From assembly GCF_002113125.1 (NCBI RefSeq), contig NZ_NEJP01000007.1, positions 1 to 64,000 of the forward strand: DNA of 64,000 nucleotides, given 5' to 3'. The notes beneath the pieces are model-generated. The model was not told the DNA's origin. It did no database searches and saw nothing but the letters and a program-made list of their open reading frames with translations. This stretch comes from Pseudomonas sp. B20(2017) (GTDB lineage Bacteria; Pseudomonadota; Gammaproteobacteria; Pseudomonadales; Pseudomonadaceae). Below, piece by piece: positions 25,434 through 35,711 of the stretch (positions within the stretch are counted from its first letter, which is position 1; the number at the start of each line of letters is the position of its first letter). A program made the translations under genes and the position numbers.

Positions 25434-27827
25434 ATGTCCGATTCCATCACGTTTGATCTGCCCATCAGCGGCATGACCTGCGCCAGTTGCGCCGGCCGCG
25501 TCGAGCGGGCGTTGAGCAAAGTCAGCGGCGCCAGTGCCGTCAGCGTCAACCTTGCCACCGAGCAGGCCAGGGTGCAGGCCCCCGGCGACAGCCTGCCGGC
25601 GCTGGTCGAGGCAGTCGAACGCGCCGGTTACAGCGTGCCGCAGCACACCGTGGAATTGAACATCGACGGCATGACCTGCGCGTCCTGCGTGGGTCGTGTC
25701 GAACGCGCCCTGAATAGGGTTGCGGGGGTGCAAAGCGTCAGCGTCAACCTCGCCAATGAGCGCGCTCATCTTGAATTGCTCGGCGCGGTCGACCCGCAAA
25801 CCTTGATCGCCGCCGTGAGCAAGGCCGGTTATTCGGCCAGCCTCTTCGAACTCGAACACCCTCAATCTGACAATCGCCAGCAACGCCTGAACCATGAGCG
25901 CTGGGCATTGATCTGTGCGATCGCCCTCGCCTTGCCGCTGGTGCTGCCGATGCTGCTGCAACCGTTCGGCATTCACTGGATGCTCCCGGCCTGGGCGCAG
26001 TTCGCCCTCGCGACCCCGGTGCAATTCATCTTCGGCGCGCGCTTTTATGTGGCCGCGTGGAAAGCCGTGCGCGCCGGCGCCGGCAACATGGACTTGCTGG
26101 TGGCGTTGGGCACCAGCGCCGGTTATGGCCTGAGTCTCTACGAATGGGCGACCGCCGCCGGACGCATGCCGCATCTGTATTTCGAAGCCTCGGCAGTGGT
26201 CATCGCTCTGGTGCTGCTCGGCAAATATCTGGAAAGCCGCGCCAAACGCCAGACCGCCAGCGCCATCCGCGCACTGGAAGCGTTGCGCCCGGAGCGGGCA
26301 ATTCAACTCATCGATGGCCGCGAACAGGACGTCGCCATCAGCGCCCTGCGCCTCGGCGATCGGGTATTGGTCAAACCTGGCGAGCGTTTCCCGGTGGACG
26401 GCGAAGTGCTGGAGGGCCAGAGCCATGCCGACGAAGCATTGATCAGCGGCGAAAGCTTGCCAGTGCCCAAACAACCGGGCGACAAGGTCACCGGCGGTGC
26501 GATCAACGGCGAAGGCCGCTTGCTGGTGAGCACCACGGCGCTCGGCGCGGAAAGCGTGCTGGCGCGGATCATCCGTCTGGTGGAGGACGCTCAGGCGGCG
26601 AAGGCACCGATCCAGAAACTGGTGGATAAAGTCAGTCAGGTGTTTGTACCGACGGTTCTGCTGCTGGCCCTGGCCACGCTGATCGGCTGGTGGCTGTACG
26701 GCGCGCCGCTGGAAACCGCGCTGATCAACGCCGTCGCGGTGCTGGTGATCGCCTGCCCGTGTGCCCTCGGTCTGGCGACACCAACCGCGATCATGGCCGG
26801 CACCGGCGTGGCCGCGCGTCACGGGATTCTGATCAAGGACGCCGAAGCACTGGAGCGTGCCCATGAAGTCAGCGCCGTGGTGTTCGACAAGACTGGAACT
26901 CTGACCTCCGGCACGCCGCGCATTGCGCATTTCAGTGCAATCGACGGTGACGAAAATGCCCTGCTGACAGCGGCCGGCGCGCTGCAACGCGGCAGCGAAC
27001 ATCCGCTGGCCAAAGCGGTGCTGGATGCCTGTGCCGAACGTAGCCTGAACGTACCGGATGTGAGCGACAGCCAGTCCCTGACCGGGCGCGGCATCGCCGG
27101 CAGCCTCGATGGCCGACGCCTGGCGCTGGGCAACCGGCGCTTGCTGGAAGAAAGCGGTCTGAACGCCGGAAACCTGAGCGAGTCCGCCAAGGCCTGGGAA
27201 ACCGAAGGCCGTACGCTGTCGTGGTTGATCGAGCAAAGTCCGGAGCCCCGCGTACTCGGTCTGTTCGCCTTCGGCGACACCCTTAAGCCCGGCGCGCTGC
27301 AGGCGGTGCAACAACTGGCCGCCCAGCGCATCCACAGCCATCTGCTGACCGGCGACAACCGCGGCAGCGCCCGGGTGGTCGCCGAAACGCTGGGCATCGA
27401 AAACGTCCACGCCGAAGTGCTGCCGGCGGAAAAAGCCGCCACCGTCGCCGAACTGAAAAAAACCGGGGTCGTGGCCATGGTCGGTGACGGCATCAACGAC
27501 GCACCGGCGCTGGCCGCCGCCGACATCGGCATCGCCATGGGCGGCGGCACCGACGTGGCCATGCACGCCGCCGGCATCACCCTGATGCGCGGCGACCCAC
27601 GGCTGGTGCCGGCCGCGCTGGAGATCAGCCGCAAGACCTACGCGAAGATCCGCCAGAACCTGTTCTGGGCCTTCGTCTACAACCTGATCGGTATTCCGCT
27701 GGCGGCGTTCGGCTTCCTCAATCCGGTGCTGGCCGGCGCGGCGATGGCCCTGTCGAGCGTCAGCGTGGTGAGCAATGCGCTACTGTTGAAAACCTGGAAA
27801 CCCGAGGATCTGGAGGACAACCGATGA
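25434..27827 (+). CDS. copA: Copper-exporting P1B-type ATPase
   Basis: 797 residues, full length for CopA. Two N-terminal HMA domains each carry GMTCASC (Cys pairs 16/19 and 82/85). The membrane core has the CPC copper motif (441-443), the phosphorylation site DKTGTL (D485), the SEHPLAKAV nucleotide-site HP and the hinge [10 protein letters not shown] (684-693). It pumps Cu(I) from the cytoplasm to the periplasm. It is preceded by a CueR operator and overlaps cueR by 4 bp (ATGA), so the exporter and its activator form one copper-induced operon. All catalytic residues are present. Confidence 0.96.
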   Translation: MSDSITFDLPISGMTCASCAGRVERALSKVSGASAVSVNLATEQARVQAPGDSLPALVEAVERAGYSVPQHTVELNIDGMTCASCVGRVERALNRVAGVQSVSVNLANERAHLELLGAVDPQTLIAAVSKAGYSASLFELEHPQSDNRQQRLNHERWALICAIALALPLVLPMLLQPFGIHWMLPAWAQFALATPVQFIFGARFYVAAWKAVRAGAGNMDLLVALGTSAGYGLSLYEWATAAGRMPHLYFEASAVVIALVLLGKYLESRAKRQTASAIRALEALRPERAIQLIDGREQDVAISALRLGDRVLVKPGERFPVDGEVLEGQSHADEALISGESLPVPKQPGDKVTGGAINGEGRLLVSTTALGAESVLARIIRLVEDAQAAKAPIQKLVDKVSQVFVPTVLLLALATLIGWWLYGAPLETALINAVAVLVIACPCALGLATPTAIMAGTGVAARHGILIKDAEALERAHEVSAVVFDKTGTLTSGTPRIAHFSAIDGDENALLTAAGALQRGSEHPLAKAVLDACAERSLNVPDVSDSQSLTGRGIAGSLDGRRLALGNRRLLEESGLNAGNLSESAKAWETEGRTLSWLIEQSPEPRVLGLFAFGDTLKPGALQAVQQLAAQRIHSHLLTGDNRGSARVVAETLGIENVHAEVLPAEKAATVAELKKTGVVAMVGDGINDAPALAAADIGIAMGGGTDVAMHAAGITLMRGDPRLVPAALEISRKTYAKIRQNLFWAFVYNLIGIPLAAFGFLNPVLAGAAMALSSVSVVSNALLLKTWKPEDLEDNR

Positions 27828-28237
27828 ACATCGGCCAAGCGGCCCGCCACAGTGGCCTGAGCGCGAAGATGATCCGTTATTACGAGTCGATCGGTCTGCT
27901 CAAGGCTGCCCATCGCACCGACAGCGGTTATCGCATCTACGGCGACGATGACCTGCACACGCTGGCGTTCATCAAGCGCTCGCGGGACCTGGGTTTTTCG
28001 CTGGAGGAAGTCGGCAAACTGCTGACGCTCTGGCAGGATCGCCAGCGTGCCAGCGCCGATGTGAAGGCCCTGGCGCGCCAGCACATCGACGAGCTGAATC
28101 AGAAAATCCGCGAACTCGGCGAACTGCGTGACACCCTGCAGGATCTGGTCGAGCACTGCCACGGCGACCATCGCCCGGACTGCCCGATCCTCAAGGAACT
28201 GGCGTCGGGCTGCTGCGCGCAACCCGCGCGCGCCTGA
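27824..28237 (+). CDS. cueR: Cu(I)-responsive MerR-family activator
   Basis: 137 residues. [26 protein letters not shown] is the CueR winged helix (1-26, in parts). The metal loop [13 protein letters not shown] gives the two Cu(I)-binding cysteines spaced C-x7-C, followed by the C-terminal GCC typical of CueR. It starts inside the copA stop codon. It should activate the two dyad promoters in front of copA and copZ. Its 3' end overlaps by 47 bp the coding end of the convergent MFS gene. Confidence 0.93.
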   Translation: MNIGQAARHSGLSAKMIRYYESIGLLKAAHRTDSGYRIYGDDDLHTLAFIKRSRDLGFSLEEVGKLLTLWQDRQRASADVKALARQHIDELNQKIRELGELRDTLQDLVEHCHGDHRPDCPILKELASGCCAQPARA

Positions 28238-29414
28238 GCAGCAGGATTTTCATCGACAGCACTGTGGCGAGGGGAATGCCGTGGAACAACAGCACCACGG
28301 CACCCGGCGCCCACCACGCATAGAACGGTGCGGCGATCAGCATGCCGACGCCGAACCCGGTCATCTGCAACAGAGTCAGGAAGCTGAAGATCGGCAGGCG
28401 CAGGGGCTCCGGTTCCCGCTGCAGCCGTGACATCAGGCCGACTTCCGAAAACCCGTCGCCCAGTCCGGCCGGCAGCGAAAACAGCAACAGACCAACGACG
28501 CTGTGCTGCTGGAACATCAGGATGAATCCGCAGGACATCAGTAGCACGCCACCGAAATAGCGGCGCTCCAGTTGGATGTTTTCCGAGCCGTTGAGGCGAC
28601 TGGCGATCCGCGCGCCGAGCAGTTTGCCGGCGGCCCACACCGCGAGCATCAGGCCCAGCGTGGTGCTGGCTGAATCCGGCGTCAGCAGTTTGGAGATGAT
28701 CGGGAAGCCGACGTTGTGAGCAGCGCTGCCAAGGGTGTCGACCATCGTGACAGCCAGCATCGCCGCCACCACTGGAGCACTGCGCAGGCCTTGCAACAAC
28801 GCCGACCACTCACCCTGTTTAGCGCTGGATTCGAGCACCGGCTCCGGTGCACTGAACCGCAGCGGCGCAATCAACACTGCCGCTAACAGATAGGTCATCG
28901 CGTTCAGCGCAAACACCGTTTCAAAACCAAACCCTGCGACCAGCAACCCGGACACCAGACTGCCGCCGACCATCGCCATGGACGAGGCGGACGTGATCCA
29001 GGCATTGGTCTTGAGCAACTGCGCCGGCTCGATCAATCGCGGCAACTGGCTGTTGAGGCCGATGGCGAACATCGAATTGCCAAAGCCCAATCCGAATGCA
29101 ATCAGCGGTAGCAACAACACTTGTTGACTGACCGGAACGATCAGCAACAACCCGAGCACAGCGGCGCGCAGCAGATCGAACGCAATCAGCGGCAAGCGGC
29201 CACTGCATCGACGATAAAACGCGGTGCCGATCAGACTGGCGAAAATCCCGCCGCCCACGCGACTGGCGAGAAAAATCCCCACGCTCATCGCGCTGTTGCT
29301 CAGCAGGTAGACATAAGTGGCCAGCGCCACCATGTTCAGGAACGCGCCGAAATCGGAAATCAGCCGCGCCGTGATGATCAGCCGGGCATTGCAGGAAGTG
29401 GTGATCACAATCAA
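28191..29414 (-). CDS. MFS transporter
   Basis: 407 residues, about 12 hydrophobic segments, of the MFS_3/enterobactin-exporter-like type (begins MIVITTSCNARLIITARLISDFGAFLN, in parts; FASLIGTAFYRRCSGRLPL replaces the canonical GRRK loop). The substrate is unknown; related proteins export siderophores or drugs. The last 15 codons overlap the end of cueR on the other strand. An upstream in-frame start could shift the N terminus slightly. Confidence 0.78.
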   Translation of the reverse strand: MIVITTSCNARLIITARLISDFGAFLNMVALATYVYLLSNSAMSVGIFLASRVGGGIFASLIGTAFYRRCSGRLPLIAFDLLRAAVLGLLLIVPVSQQVLLLPLIAFGLGFGNSMFAIGLNSQLPRLIEPAQLLKTNAWITSASSMAMVGGSLVSGLLVAGFGFETVFALNAMTYLLAAVLIAPLRFSAPEPVLESSAKQGEWSALLQGLRSAPVVAAMLAVTMVDTLGSAAHNVGFPIISKLLTPDSASTTLGLMLAVWAAGKLLGARIASRLNGSENIQLERRYFGGVLLMSCGFILMFQQHSVVGLLLFSLPAGLGDGFSEVGLMSRLQREPEPLRLPIFSFLTLLQMTGFGVGMLIAAPFYAWWAPGAVVLLFHGIPLATVLSMKILLLRRARVARSSPTPVP

Positions 29415-29427
29415 TCCTTGAATGTGT

Positions 29428-29451
29428 AAAACCCGGCCGAAGCCGGGTTTT
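29428..29451 (-). terminator. Intrinsic terminator of the RIO kinase gene
   Basis: Perfect 10-bp stem AAAACCCGGC / GCCGGGTTTT with a 4-nt loop, 14 bp after the kinase stop on the minus strand; the A-rich arm becomes the U-tract on that strand. It also shields the MFS promoter region. Confidence 0.85.
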
Positions 29452-29464
29452 CTTTTTCAGATGC

Positions 29465-30361
29465 TCACTGCATCCACGGTGGCGGAGGCGGTTCGTCGGA
29501 CTTGCCCTTGGGCTCGTCGTCCGCCGCGCGGATGGCTTGCTTGCGCTCCTCATCCAGACGCGCCGCTTCGATCTCGCGCAGCACCCCGCCGACATCGGCC
29601 AGGTCCTCGGGATCGTCGAACTCGCCGGTCAGCACGCTGGCCGGGTGCAACGTACCCGCTTCGTACAACGCCCACATTTCCTTGGCGTATCGGGTCTTCT
29701 TCAACTCCGGGGCAAAACGTCCGAAGTAGGACGCCATGTTGCCGACGTCACGCTCGAGCATGCTGAACGCGTGGTTGTTGCCGGCGGCGTCCACCGCTTG
29801 CGGCAGGTCGATGATCACCGGGCCGGTCGGTGTCAGCAGCACGTTGAACTCCGAGAGGTCACCGTGCACCAGACCGGTACACAACATCAGCACGATCTGC
29901 GAAATCAGGAACGCGTGATATTCGCGGGCCTGATCCGGCTCCAGCACCACATCGTTCAGACGCGGCGCGGCATCGCCGTATTCGTCGGCCACCAGCTCCA
30001 TCAGCAGCACGCCTTCGAGGAAGTCGTACGGCTTGGGCACCCGCACCCCGGCGTTGGCCAAGCGGAACAGCGCCGCGACTTCGGCGTTCTGCCAGGCGTC
30101 TTCGGCTTCCTTGCGCCCGAACTTGGAACCCTTGGCCATCGCCCGGGCCTGTCGGCTGTTACGAACCTTGCGGCCTTCCTGATACTCGGCCGCCTGGCGG
30201 AAACTGCGTTTGTTCGCCTCCTTGTAGACCTTTGCGCAACGTAACTGATTGCCGCAGCGCACCACATAAACAGCTGCTTCTTTACCACTCATGAGAGGGC
30301 GCAGCACTTCGTCGACCAGACCGTCCTCGATCAGGGGTTCAATGCGTTTTGGAGTCTTCAT
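29465..30361 (-). CDS. RIO-type serine/threonine protein kinase
   Basis: 298 residues. ATP-site SGKEAAVYVVRC with the lysine in CAKVYKE (about 40), catalytic loop HGDLSEFNVLL (the RIO form of HxDxxxxN, about 200-210), and metal-binding IIDLPQAVD in place of DFG. The C-terminal tail is Lys/Pro/Asp-rich and probably disordered (DDEPKGKSDEPPPPPWMQ). Bacterial RIO kinases are conserved in Pseudomonas but have no firm target. Full length, single gene unit. Confidence 0.9.
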   Translation of the reverse strand: MKTPKRIEPLIEDGLVDEVLRPLMSGKEAAVYVVRCGNQLRCAKVYKEANKRSFRQAAEYQEGRKVRNSRQARAMAKGSKFGRKEAEDAWQNAEVAALFRLANAGVRVPKPYDFLEGVLLMELVADEYGDAAPRLNDVVLEPDQAREYHAFLISQIVLMLCTGLVHGDLSEFNVLLTPTGPVIIDLPQAVDAAGNNHAFSMLERDVGNMASYFGRFAPELKKTRYAKEMWALYEAGTLHPASVLTGEFDDPEDLADVGGVLREIEAARLDEERKQAIRAADDEPKGKSDEPPPPPWMQ

Positions 30362-30803
30362 CAGCTTTTATTGTGGGTCCTTTATTACCAAACACGCGAA
30401 TGTCACTCGTTATACGGCAATCCTCGCATCACGGGGAGGGGTTGCCGACCTGTGAACCTGTGGATGCACACACTGTGCCGGATAAACCGGGCCGATCCGC
30501 CTCTTTATCGGCCGCTGCGAATCATAGCCGAGGCTGTCGAAGTTGTTGGCGACAGGACTTGAGGGCATTTGCGACAGAATCTGACATCCCGCTTCCTATG
30601 CCTCGTAAGAAATTTCTCTTGAGGCCTCAATTTCCCTCTGCCGCGGCCGAATTCCTCTGAGACAGAGGAATTTGTCCGACAATCGTTCCAAAAAAATCTT
30701 CGATGTCGCACTCAAGGAAACGAGTGAGAACCAACGTTTTTCGGCTGCCAATAACCGCGAGTCATCTGCACTGCGTGGGCCTACAAGAAAATCTGGAGCG
30801 CGG
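30362..30803. other. Gene-free interval upstream of chemoreceptor, 442 bp
   Basis: Divergent promoter region for the RIO kinase and the chemoreceptor. It contains a perfect 10-bp hairpin AATTCCTCTG-AGA-CAGAGGAATT (30650-30672) without a following T-run, and a TGAGGCCTCA palindrome just upstream. I did not find a convincing sigma-28 promoter. The reading frame of the receptor is open upstream to a TTG at 30672 but without a start signal. Confidence 0.45.
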
Positions 30804-32750
30804 ATGAACATCAAACAGAAGTTGACCTGGGCGTTTGCAATCATCGCCTGCTTGCCTGTGGTGCTGGTCGCCACGCTGGTGGTACTGAACCTGCGCAGCG
30901 ATGCCCGGGACGATTTTGTCGACGGCAGCGGGCGCGAGATCCGTCAGGTCAGTAATGCCATGCAGTTGTTTTTCGACGGCATCAGCCAGAACGTCGATTA
31001 CCTGGCGGCGCAACCATTGGTCAAAAACGCCGACGGCAGCGTGCGCAGCCGCATGAGCGCCAATGCCTCCGATACCTCGGATGGCGAGATCGACAAGCAA
31101 CTGTTTGCCCTGTTCGAAGGGCTGGCGAAATCCCACCCGGCCTACTCCTACGTTTCCTATGGCCTGAGCAGCGGCGGCTACGCGTTCTGGCCGGGCGACC
31201 CGAAAATGGCCAACTACGACCCGCGTACCCGCCCGTGGTACAAGACCGCCATGGCCAACCCGGGCAAGACCCTGCGCACTGAAGCCTATTACTGGGCCGG
31301 CGATGACGCAGTACTGGTCAGCACGGTGCGCGCGGTGGCCAACCAGTTGGGCGCCCAGGGTGGCGTGGTCAACATTGACGTGTCGCTCAAGCAACTGACC
31401 GAGATCGTCAAACAGATCAAGCTCGGTGAAAGCGGTTACCTGATGCTGATGGAAAACACCGGCACGGTGCTGGTCGATCCGAAGCAACCGGAGCACAACT
31501 TCAAGAAGCTCGACAGCCTCGGCGACGGTTACGCGCAACTGGCCAAGGCCGGCAAAGGCCTGGTGGAAGTCGAACTCAACGGCGAACGCTACATGGCCAA
31601 CGTCTGGCCGTCGGAGCAATTGGGCTGGACCTTCATTGGCCTGATCAAGCAAAACGAGGTAATGAGTTCCGCCACCCAACTGACCTGGCTGATCGCGGTC
31701 ATCGCTGCCGTGCTGGCGGTGCTGTTTGCCGTGGTCGGCGCCAGTTTTGCGAGCCTGATCGTGCGCCCGATCCGCAGCGTGGCCAGCGGCCTGGAAGGCA
31801 TCGCCCAAGGCGAAGGCGACCTGACCAAGAGCCTCGATATCCGTGGCAGCGACGAAACCGCGCAACTGGCCAACTGGTTCAACCAGTTCCTCACCGCAAT
31901 CCGCAGCCTGATCCAGCACATCGGCGGCGCGGCCGGAAAAATCCTCGCCACATCGCAGAGCTCGACCCGGGTCTCCGGCGATATGGCCGAAGCCGCCGGA
32001 CGTCAGCGCGAAGCGGTGGACATGGTCTCGACCGCGTTCCACGAAATGGTCGCCACCGCCAACGAAGTCGCGCGCTCATGCAGCCAGGCGGCGGAGTCGG
32101 CCGACAGCGGCCAGCGCCAGGCTCGCGAAGGTCAGCAGCAGATCGATGCAGCAGTAAACAGCGTCGATCAACTGAGCCAGGAACTGGAGCAGTCTGCGCA
32201 GTCGATGCAACAACTGGAACGCGACAGCAACGACATCCAGTCGATCCTCGGCACCATCCGTTCCATCGCCGAACAGACCAACCTGCTGGCCCTCAACGCG
32301 GCCATCGAAGCAGCGCGGGCCGGTGAGCAAGGGCGTGGTTTTGCGGTAGTGGCCGACGAGGTTCGTGCACTGGCCAAACGCACGGCTGACTCGACGGCGG
32401 AAATCGACGGGTTGCTGGGCAACCTCGCCAAACGCACCAGCGCGGTGACCCAGCAGATGCGCGCCAGTCTTGATGTGTCGCAGCAATCGGTAGCGCGAAT
32501 CGGTGAGGCGCGGGAGAGCTTTGGGCAGATTCGTGAGTCGGTGGATGTGATTCGCGACATGAACACGCAGATCGCGACTGCGGCGGAAGAGCAGCATCAG
32601 GTGGCCGAGGACATCAACCGCCACATCAGCCAGATTCATGGTGATGCGCAGTTGGTGGCGGAGCTGGCGAATTCGGCGCGGCTGGATTCGCAGAGTCTGG
32701 CGGGGTTGTCGAATGAGCTGGATGGGTTGGTGCGCAGGTTCCGTACCTGA
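30804..32750 (+). CDS. Methyl-accepting chemotaxis protein with dCache sensor
   Basis: 648 residues. TM1 lies at about 8-30, the periplasmic dCache domain at about 35-280, TM2 at about 290-315, then HAMP ([23 protein letters not shown]) and a signalling domain with the hairpin tip region [19 protein letters not shown]. The sensor has YDPRTRPWY followed by YYWAGDD and VNIDVSL, matching in spacing most of the dCache_1AA motif (Y, R, W, Y ... Y ... D) of amino-acid receptors such as PctA. An amino-acid ligand is therefore a reasonable inference. The ATG at 30804 is preceded by GGAG. Confidence 0.92.
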   Translation: MNIKQKLTWAFAIIACLPVVLVATLVVLNLRSDARDDFVDGSGREIRQVSNAMQLFFDGISQNVDYLAAQPLVKNADGSVRSRMSANASDTSDGEIDKQLFALFEGLAKSHPAYSYVSYGLSSGGYAFWPGDPKMANYDPRTRPWYKTAMANPGKTLRTEAYYWAGDDAVLVSTVRAVANQLGAQGGVVNIDVSLKQLTEIVKQIKLGESGYLMLMENTGTVLVDPKQPEHNFKKLDSLGDGYAQLAKAGKGLVEVELNGERYMANVWPSEQLGWTFIGLIKQNEVMSSATQLTWLIAVIAAVLAVLFAVVGASFASLIVRPIRSVASGLEGIAQGEGDLTKSLDIRGSDETAQLANWFNQFLTAIRSLIQHIGGAAGKILATSQSSTRVSGDMAEAAGRQREAVDMVSTAFHEMVATANEVARSCSQAAESADSGQRQAREGQQQIDAAVNSVDQLSQELEQSAQSMQQLERDSNDIQSILGTIRSIAEQTNLLALNAAIEAARAGEQGRGFAVVADEVRALAKRTADSTAEIDGLLGNLAKRTSAVTQQMRASLDVSQQSVARIGEARESFGQIRESVDVIRDMNTQIATAAEEQHQVAEDINRHISQIHGDAQLVAELANSARLDSQSLAGLSNELDGLVRRFRT

Positions 32751-32762
32751 GTGACCTTTGGG

Positions 32763-32789
32763 ATCCCCCCTCCCTTTGGGAGAGGGGAT
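32763..32789. terminator. Bidirectional terminator-like hairpin between converging genes
   Basis: ATCCCCCCTCCC pairs with GGGAGAGGGGAT around a TTT loop, followed by a T-rich stretch on the plus strand. It lies between the chemoreceptor and thiolase stop codons (12 and 11 bp away). Confidence 0.6.
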
Positions 32790-32799
32790 TCTTGTTCTT

Positions 32800-34077
32800 T
32801 CAGCGCTCGATGATCGCCGTCACACCTTGCCCCCCCGCCGCACAAATCGAAATCAACCCCCGCCCCTGCCCCGCCGCATCCAGCAACTTCGCCAAATTAG
32901 CCACAATCCTCCCGCCCGTCGCGGCAAACGGATGCCCCGCCGCCAGCGAGCTGCCCTTGACGTTCAAGCGGCTGCGATCAATCGAGCCCAGCGGCGCGTC
33001 CAGTCCCAACCGGGTCTTGCAGTACTCCGGATCTTCCCAGGCCTTCAACGTGCACAACACCTGCGCAGCAAATGCCTCGTGGATTTCGTAGTAGTCAAAG
33101 TCCTGCAAGGTCAAGCCATTGCGCGCCAGCAAGCGTGGCACCGCGTACACCGGAGCCATCAAAAGTCCTTCGGCACCGTTGACGAAATCCACCGCCGCCG
33201 CTTCGCCGTCCCGCAGATACGCAAGGACCGGCAGGCCGCGTTCCTTCGCCCATTCTTCGCTGCCCAGCAATACCACTGACGCGCCATCGGTCAGCGGCGT
33301 GGAGTTGCCCGCAGTCAACGTGCCCTTGGCGCTTTTCTCGAAGGCCGGTTTCAAGGTCGCGAGTTTCTCCAGGGTCAGGTCCGGGCGCAGGTTGTTGTCG
33401 CGGGTCAGGCCGAGAAACGGGGTCATCAGGTCGTTGTGCCAGCCTTCGCTGTAGGACGCCGCCAGTTTGTGGTGGCTTTCGAAGGCCAGTTGATCCTGTT
33501 CTTCGCGGGGGATATTCCAGGTCTGCGCCATCAATTCGCAGTGCTCGCCCATCGACAGGCCGGTGCGCGGTTCGCCATTGCGCGGGAATTCGGGGATCAG
33601 GTGTTTAGGACGCAATTGCAGGAAGGTCTTGAGCTTGTCGCCGGTGGTCTTGGCGCGGTTGGCTTGCAGGAGGATCTTGCGCAGGCCTTCGCTGACGTTG
33701 ATCGGCGCATCCGACGTGGTGTCGACGCCGCCGGCGATGCCGCAATCGATCTGGCCGAGGGCGATCTTGTTCGCCACCAGCAACGCGGCCTCCAGACCAG
33801 TGCCGCAGGCCTGCTGAATGTCATAAGCCGGAGTGGCCGGCGACAGGCGCGAGCCGAGTACGCATTCGCGGGTCAGGTTCATATCCCGTGACAATTTCAG
33901 CACCGCGCCTGCGACCACTTCGCCGATGCGCTGGCCGTGCAGGTTGTAGCGTTCGATCAGGCCTTCGAGGGCGGCGGTGAGCATCACCTGATTGCTGGCG
34001 GTGGCGTAGGGCCCGTTGGAACGGGCGAACGGAATGCGGTTGCCACCGATGATCGCGACGCGGCGCAGCTGACTCAT
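32800..34077 (-). CDS. Acetyl-CoA C-acyltransferase (thiolase, FadI-like)
   Basis: 425 residues. Nucleophilic cysteine in QQACGTGLEAALL (about 89-95), active-site histidine in YYEIHEAFAAQVL, and the second catalytic Cys/GHP region in LAAGHPFAATGGR and ISICAAGGQG near the C terminus. It cleaves or condenses 3-ketoacyl-CoA. Length and sequence fit the FadI/trifunctional beta-subunit branch, yet no FadJ-like gene is adjacent. Instead a divergent FabG4-like reductase and a MaoC hydratase lie 280 bp away, making a self-contained ketoacyl/hydroxyacyl/enoyl-CoA set. Confidence 0.9.
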   Translation of the reverse strand: MSQLRRVAIIGGNRIPFARSNGPYATASNQVMLTAALEGLIERYNLHGQRIGEVVAGAVLKLSRDMNLTRECVLGSRLSPATPAYDIQQACGTGLEAALLVANKIALGQIDCGIAGGVDTTSDAPINVSEGLRKILLQANRAKTTGDKLKTFLQLRPKHLIPEFPRNGEPRTGLSMGEHCELMAQTWNIPREEQDQLAFESHHKLAASYSEGWHNDLMTPFLGLTRDNNLRPDLTLEKLATLKPAFEKSAKGTLTAGNSTPLTDGASVVLLGSEEWAKERGLPVLAYLRDGEAAAVDFVNGAEGLLMAPVYAVPRLLARNGLTLQDFDYYEIHEAFAAQVLCTLKAWEDPEYCKTRLGLDAPLGSIDRSRLNVKGSSLAAGHPFAATGGRIVANLAKLLDAAGQGRGLISICAAGGQGVTAIIER

Positions 34078-34115
34078 GAAATGCTCCTTGTTGATCCAGA
34101 TTCATGGAGAACCCT

Positions 34116-34205
34116 TGTGGGAGCTGGCTTGCCAGCGATAGGGCCGGCACCTCCAACATCTTCAGTGGCTGACACTCCGCCATCGCGGGCAAGCCCGCTC
34201 CCACA
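34116..34205. repeat. REP-type inverted pair
   Basis: TGTGGGAGCTGGCTTGCCAG (from 34116) and the opposed GCGGGCAAGCCCGCTCCCAC (to 34205), two divergent variants of the REP palindrome facing each other in the thiolase/reductase intergenic region. Confidence 0.8.
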
Positions 34206-34356
34206 GGGTAAGTGGTGTACTTGCTATCGGGTTCGGCCACAAAAGCGCCGAGGGCAAACTACTCTGCTGTTCTAGCGTAGGCCTTATTGCGTGGATCGAA
34301 CGATTGATTGCCCTTCGCAGTCCACACTTTGAACCCCATCTTCTGGAGAGCGTTCC

Positions 34357-35709
34357 ATGTCTGACCGCTATATCGACTTCGCCAACTCGTCCATCGGCCA
34401 CCGTCTGGTCGGGGCCTTGGGCCTGCCGTCGCCGGTGCGGCTGGAACGCTGGCAGGCCGGGCGCCTGCGGCCGGTGGAGGGTGCGCTGCTGATCGGCGGC
34501 GGGCCGCTGGCCGAGCGGGTCAGCACCTTCGCCAATCGCCTGACCGATGCGATCTACCGCTACGGCGACCAGCCGGCGACCGCCACCCAATGGATTCCCG
34601 GTCACGGCCCGAAACTCAAGGCCGTGGTGTTCGACGCCAGCGATTTGCAGCACACCGACCAGCTGAAGCAACTGCGTGAGTTCTTCCAGCCGCTGATGAA
34701 GAACCTCGACAGCAGCGCGCACCTGGTAATCCTCGGCCGCGCTCCGGAAACCCTGCGCGAACCGTTCGCCGCCAGTGCGCAGCGCGCGCTCGAAGGCTTC
34801 TCCCGCTCGCTGGCCAAGGAGCTGCGCAGCGGCGGTACGCTGCAACTGATCTACGTCGGCGACGGCGCCGAGGATCAGCTCGAAGGGCCGCTGCGGTTTT
34901 TCCTCTCGCCGAAAAGCGCGTTCGTGTCCGGGCAAGTGATCCGGCTGACGGCCTGCGCCACTCAGGTCACCGACTGGACGCGCCCATTGGCCGGGCGCAA
35001 GGCGCTGGTCACCGGTGCGGCGCGCGGCATCGGCGCCTCCATCGCCGAAACCCTGGCCCGTGACGGCGCCGAAGTGATCCTGCTCGACGTACCCCCCGCG
35101 AAAACCGATCTGGAAGCCCTGGCCGCTCGCCTCGGCGGGCGCGCCATCACCCTCGACATATGCGCCGAAGACGCGGCGACGCAACTGATCGAAGAGCTGC
35201 CGGACGGCCTCGACATTCTGGTCCACAACGCCGGCATCACCCGCGACAAGACCCTGGCCAACATGACCCCGGAATTCTGGGACGCGGTGCTGGCGGTCAA
35301 CCTCAACGCGCCGCAAGTGCTGACCAAGGCCCTGCTCGATAGCGGCACCTTGCGCGATAACGCCCGGGTGATTTTGCTGGCGTCGATCAGCGGCATCGCC
35401 GGCAATCGCGGGCAGACCAATTACGCGGCGAGTAAGGCAGGCCTGATCGGGCTGGCCCAGGCCTGGGCCCCGACGCTGCTGGAACGTGGCATCAGCATCA
35501 ACGCCGTGGCGCCGGGTTTCATCGAGACCCAGATGACCGCGCACATCCCGTTCGGCCTGCGTGAAGCCGGGCGGCGCATGAGTTCGCTGGGCCAGGGCGG
35601 CCTGCCGCAAGACGTCGCCGAAGCCGTGGCCTGGCTGGCGCAACCGGGCACCGGCGCGTTCACCGGGCAAGCGCTGCGGGTGTGCGGCCAAAGCGTTCTG
35701 GGGGCCTGA
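34357..35709 (+). CDS. 3-oxoacyl-ACP/CoA reductase, FabG4-like (two Rossmann-type domains)
   Basis: 450 residues, about 200 longer than ordinary FabG. Residues 1-205 form a degenerate N-terminal Rossmann/flavodoxin-like domain with no cofactor loop; the C-terminal SDR domain has TGAARGIGAS (about 216-225), HNAGITRDKTL, the catalytic Ser in ASISGIAGN and Tyr-x3-Lys in NYAASKAG. This is the high-molecular-weight FabG4 architecture. It is followed 2 bp later by the MaoC gene and is divergent from a thiolase. Expected reaction: NAD(P)H-dependent reduction of 3-ketoacyl thioesters, or the reverse in beta-oxidation. Confidence 0.88.
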   Translation: MSDRYIDFANSSIGHRLVGALGLPSPVRLERWQAGRLRPVEGALLIGGGPLAERVSTFANRLTDAIYRYGDQPATATQWIPGHGPKLKAVVFDASDLQHTDQLKQLREFFQPLMKNLDSSAHLVILGRAPETLREPFAASAQRALEGFSRSLAKELRSGGTLQLIYVGDGAEDQLEGPLRFFLSPKSAFVSGQVIRLTACATQVTDWTRPLAGRKALVTGAARGIGASIAETLARDGAEVILLDVPPAKTDLEALAARLGGRAITLDICAEDAATQLIEELPDGLDILVHNAGITRDKTLANMTPEFWDAVLAVNLNAPQVLTKALLDSGTLRDNARVILLASISGIAGNRGQTNYAASKAGLIGLAQAWAPTLLERGISINAVAPGFIETQMTAHIPFGLREAGRRMSSLGQGGLPQDVAEAVAWLAQPGTGAFTGQALRVCGQSVLGA

Positions 35710-35711
35710 AC

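Noticed and set aside
25416..27566. 716-codon open frame on the minus strand
   Set aside because: It lies fully opposite copA, whose every P-type ATPase motif is intact; it is a GC-rich antisense shadow with no ribosome-binding site or domain.
30672..30803. 44-codon N-terminal extension of the chemoreceptor
   Set aside because: The upstream TTG has no ribosome-binding site and overlaps a hairpin; the ATG at 30804 opens a normal TM1 with GGAG in front.
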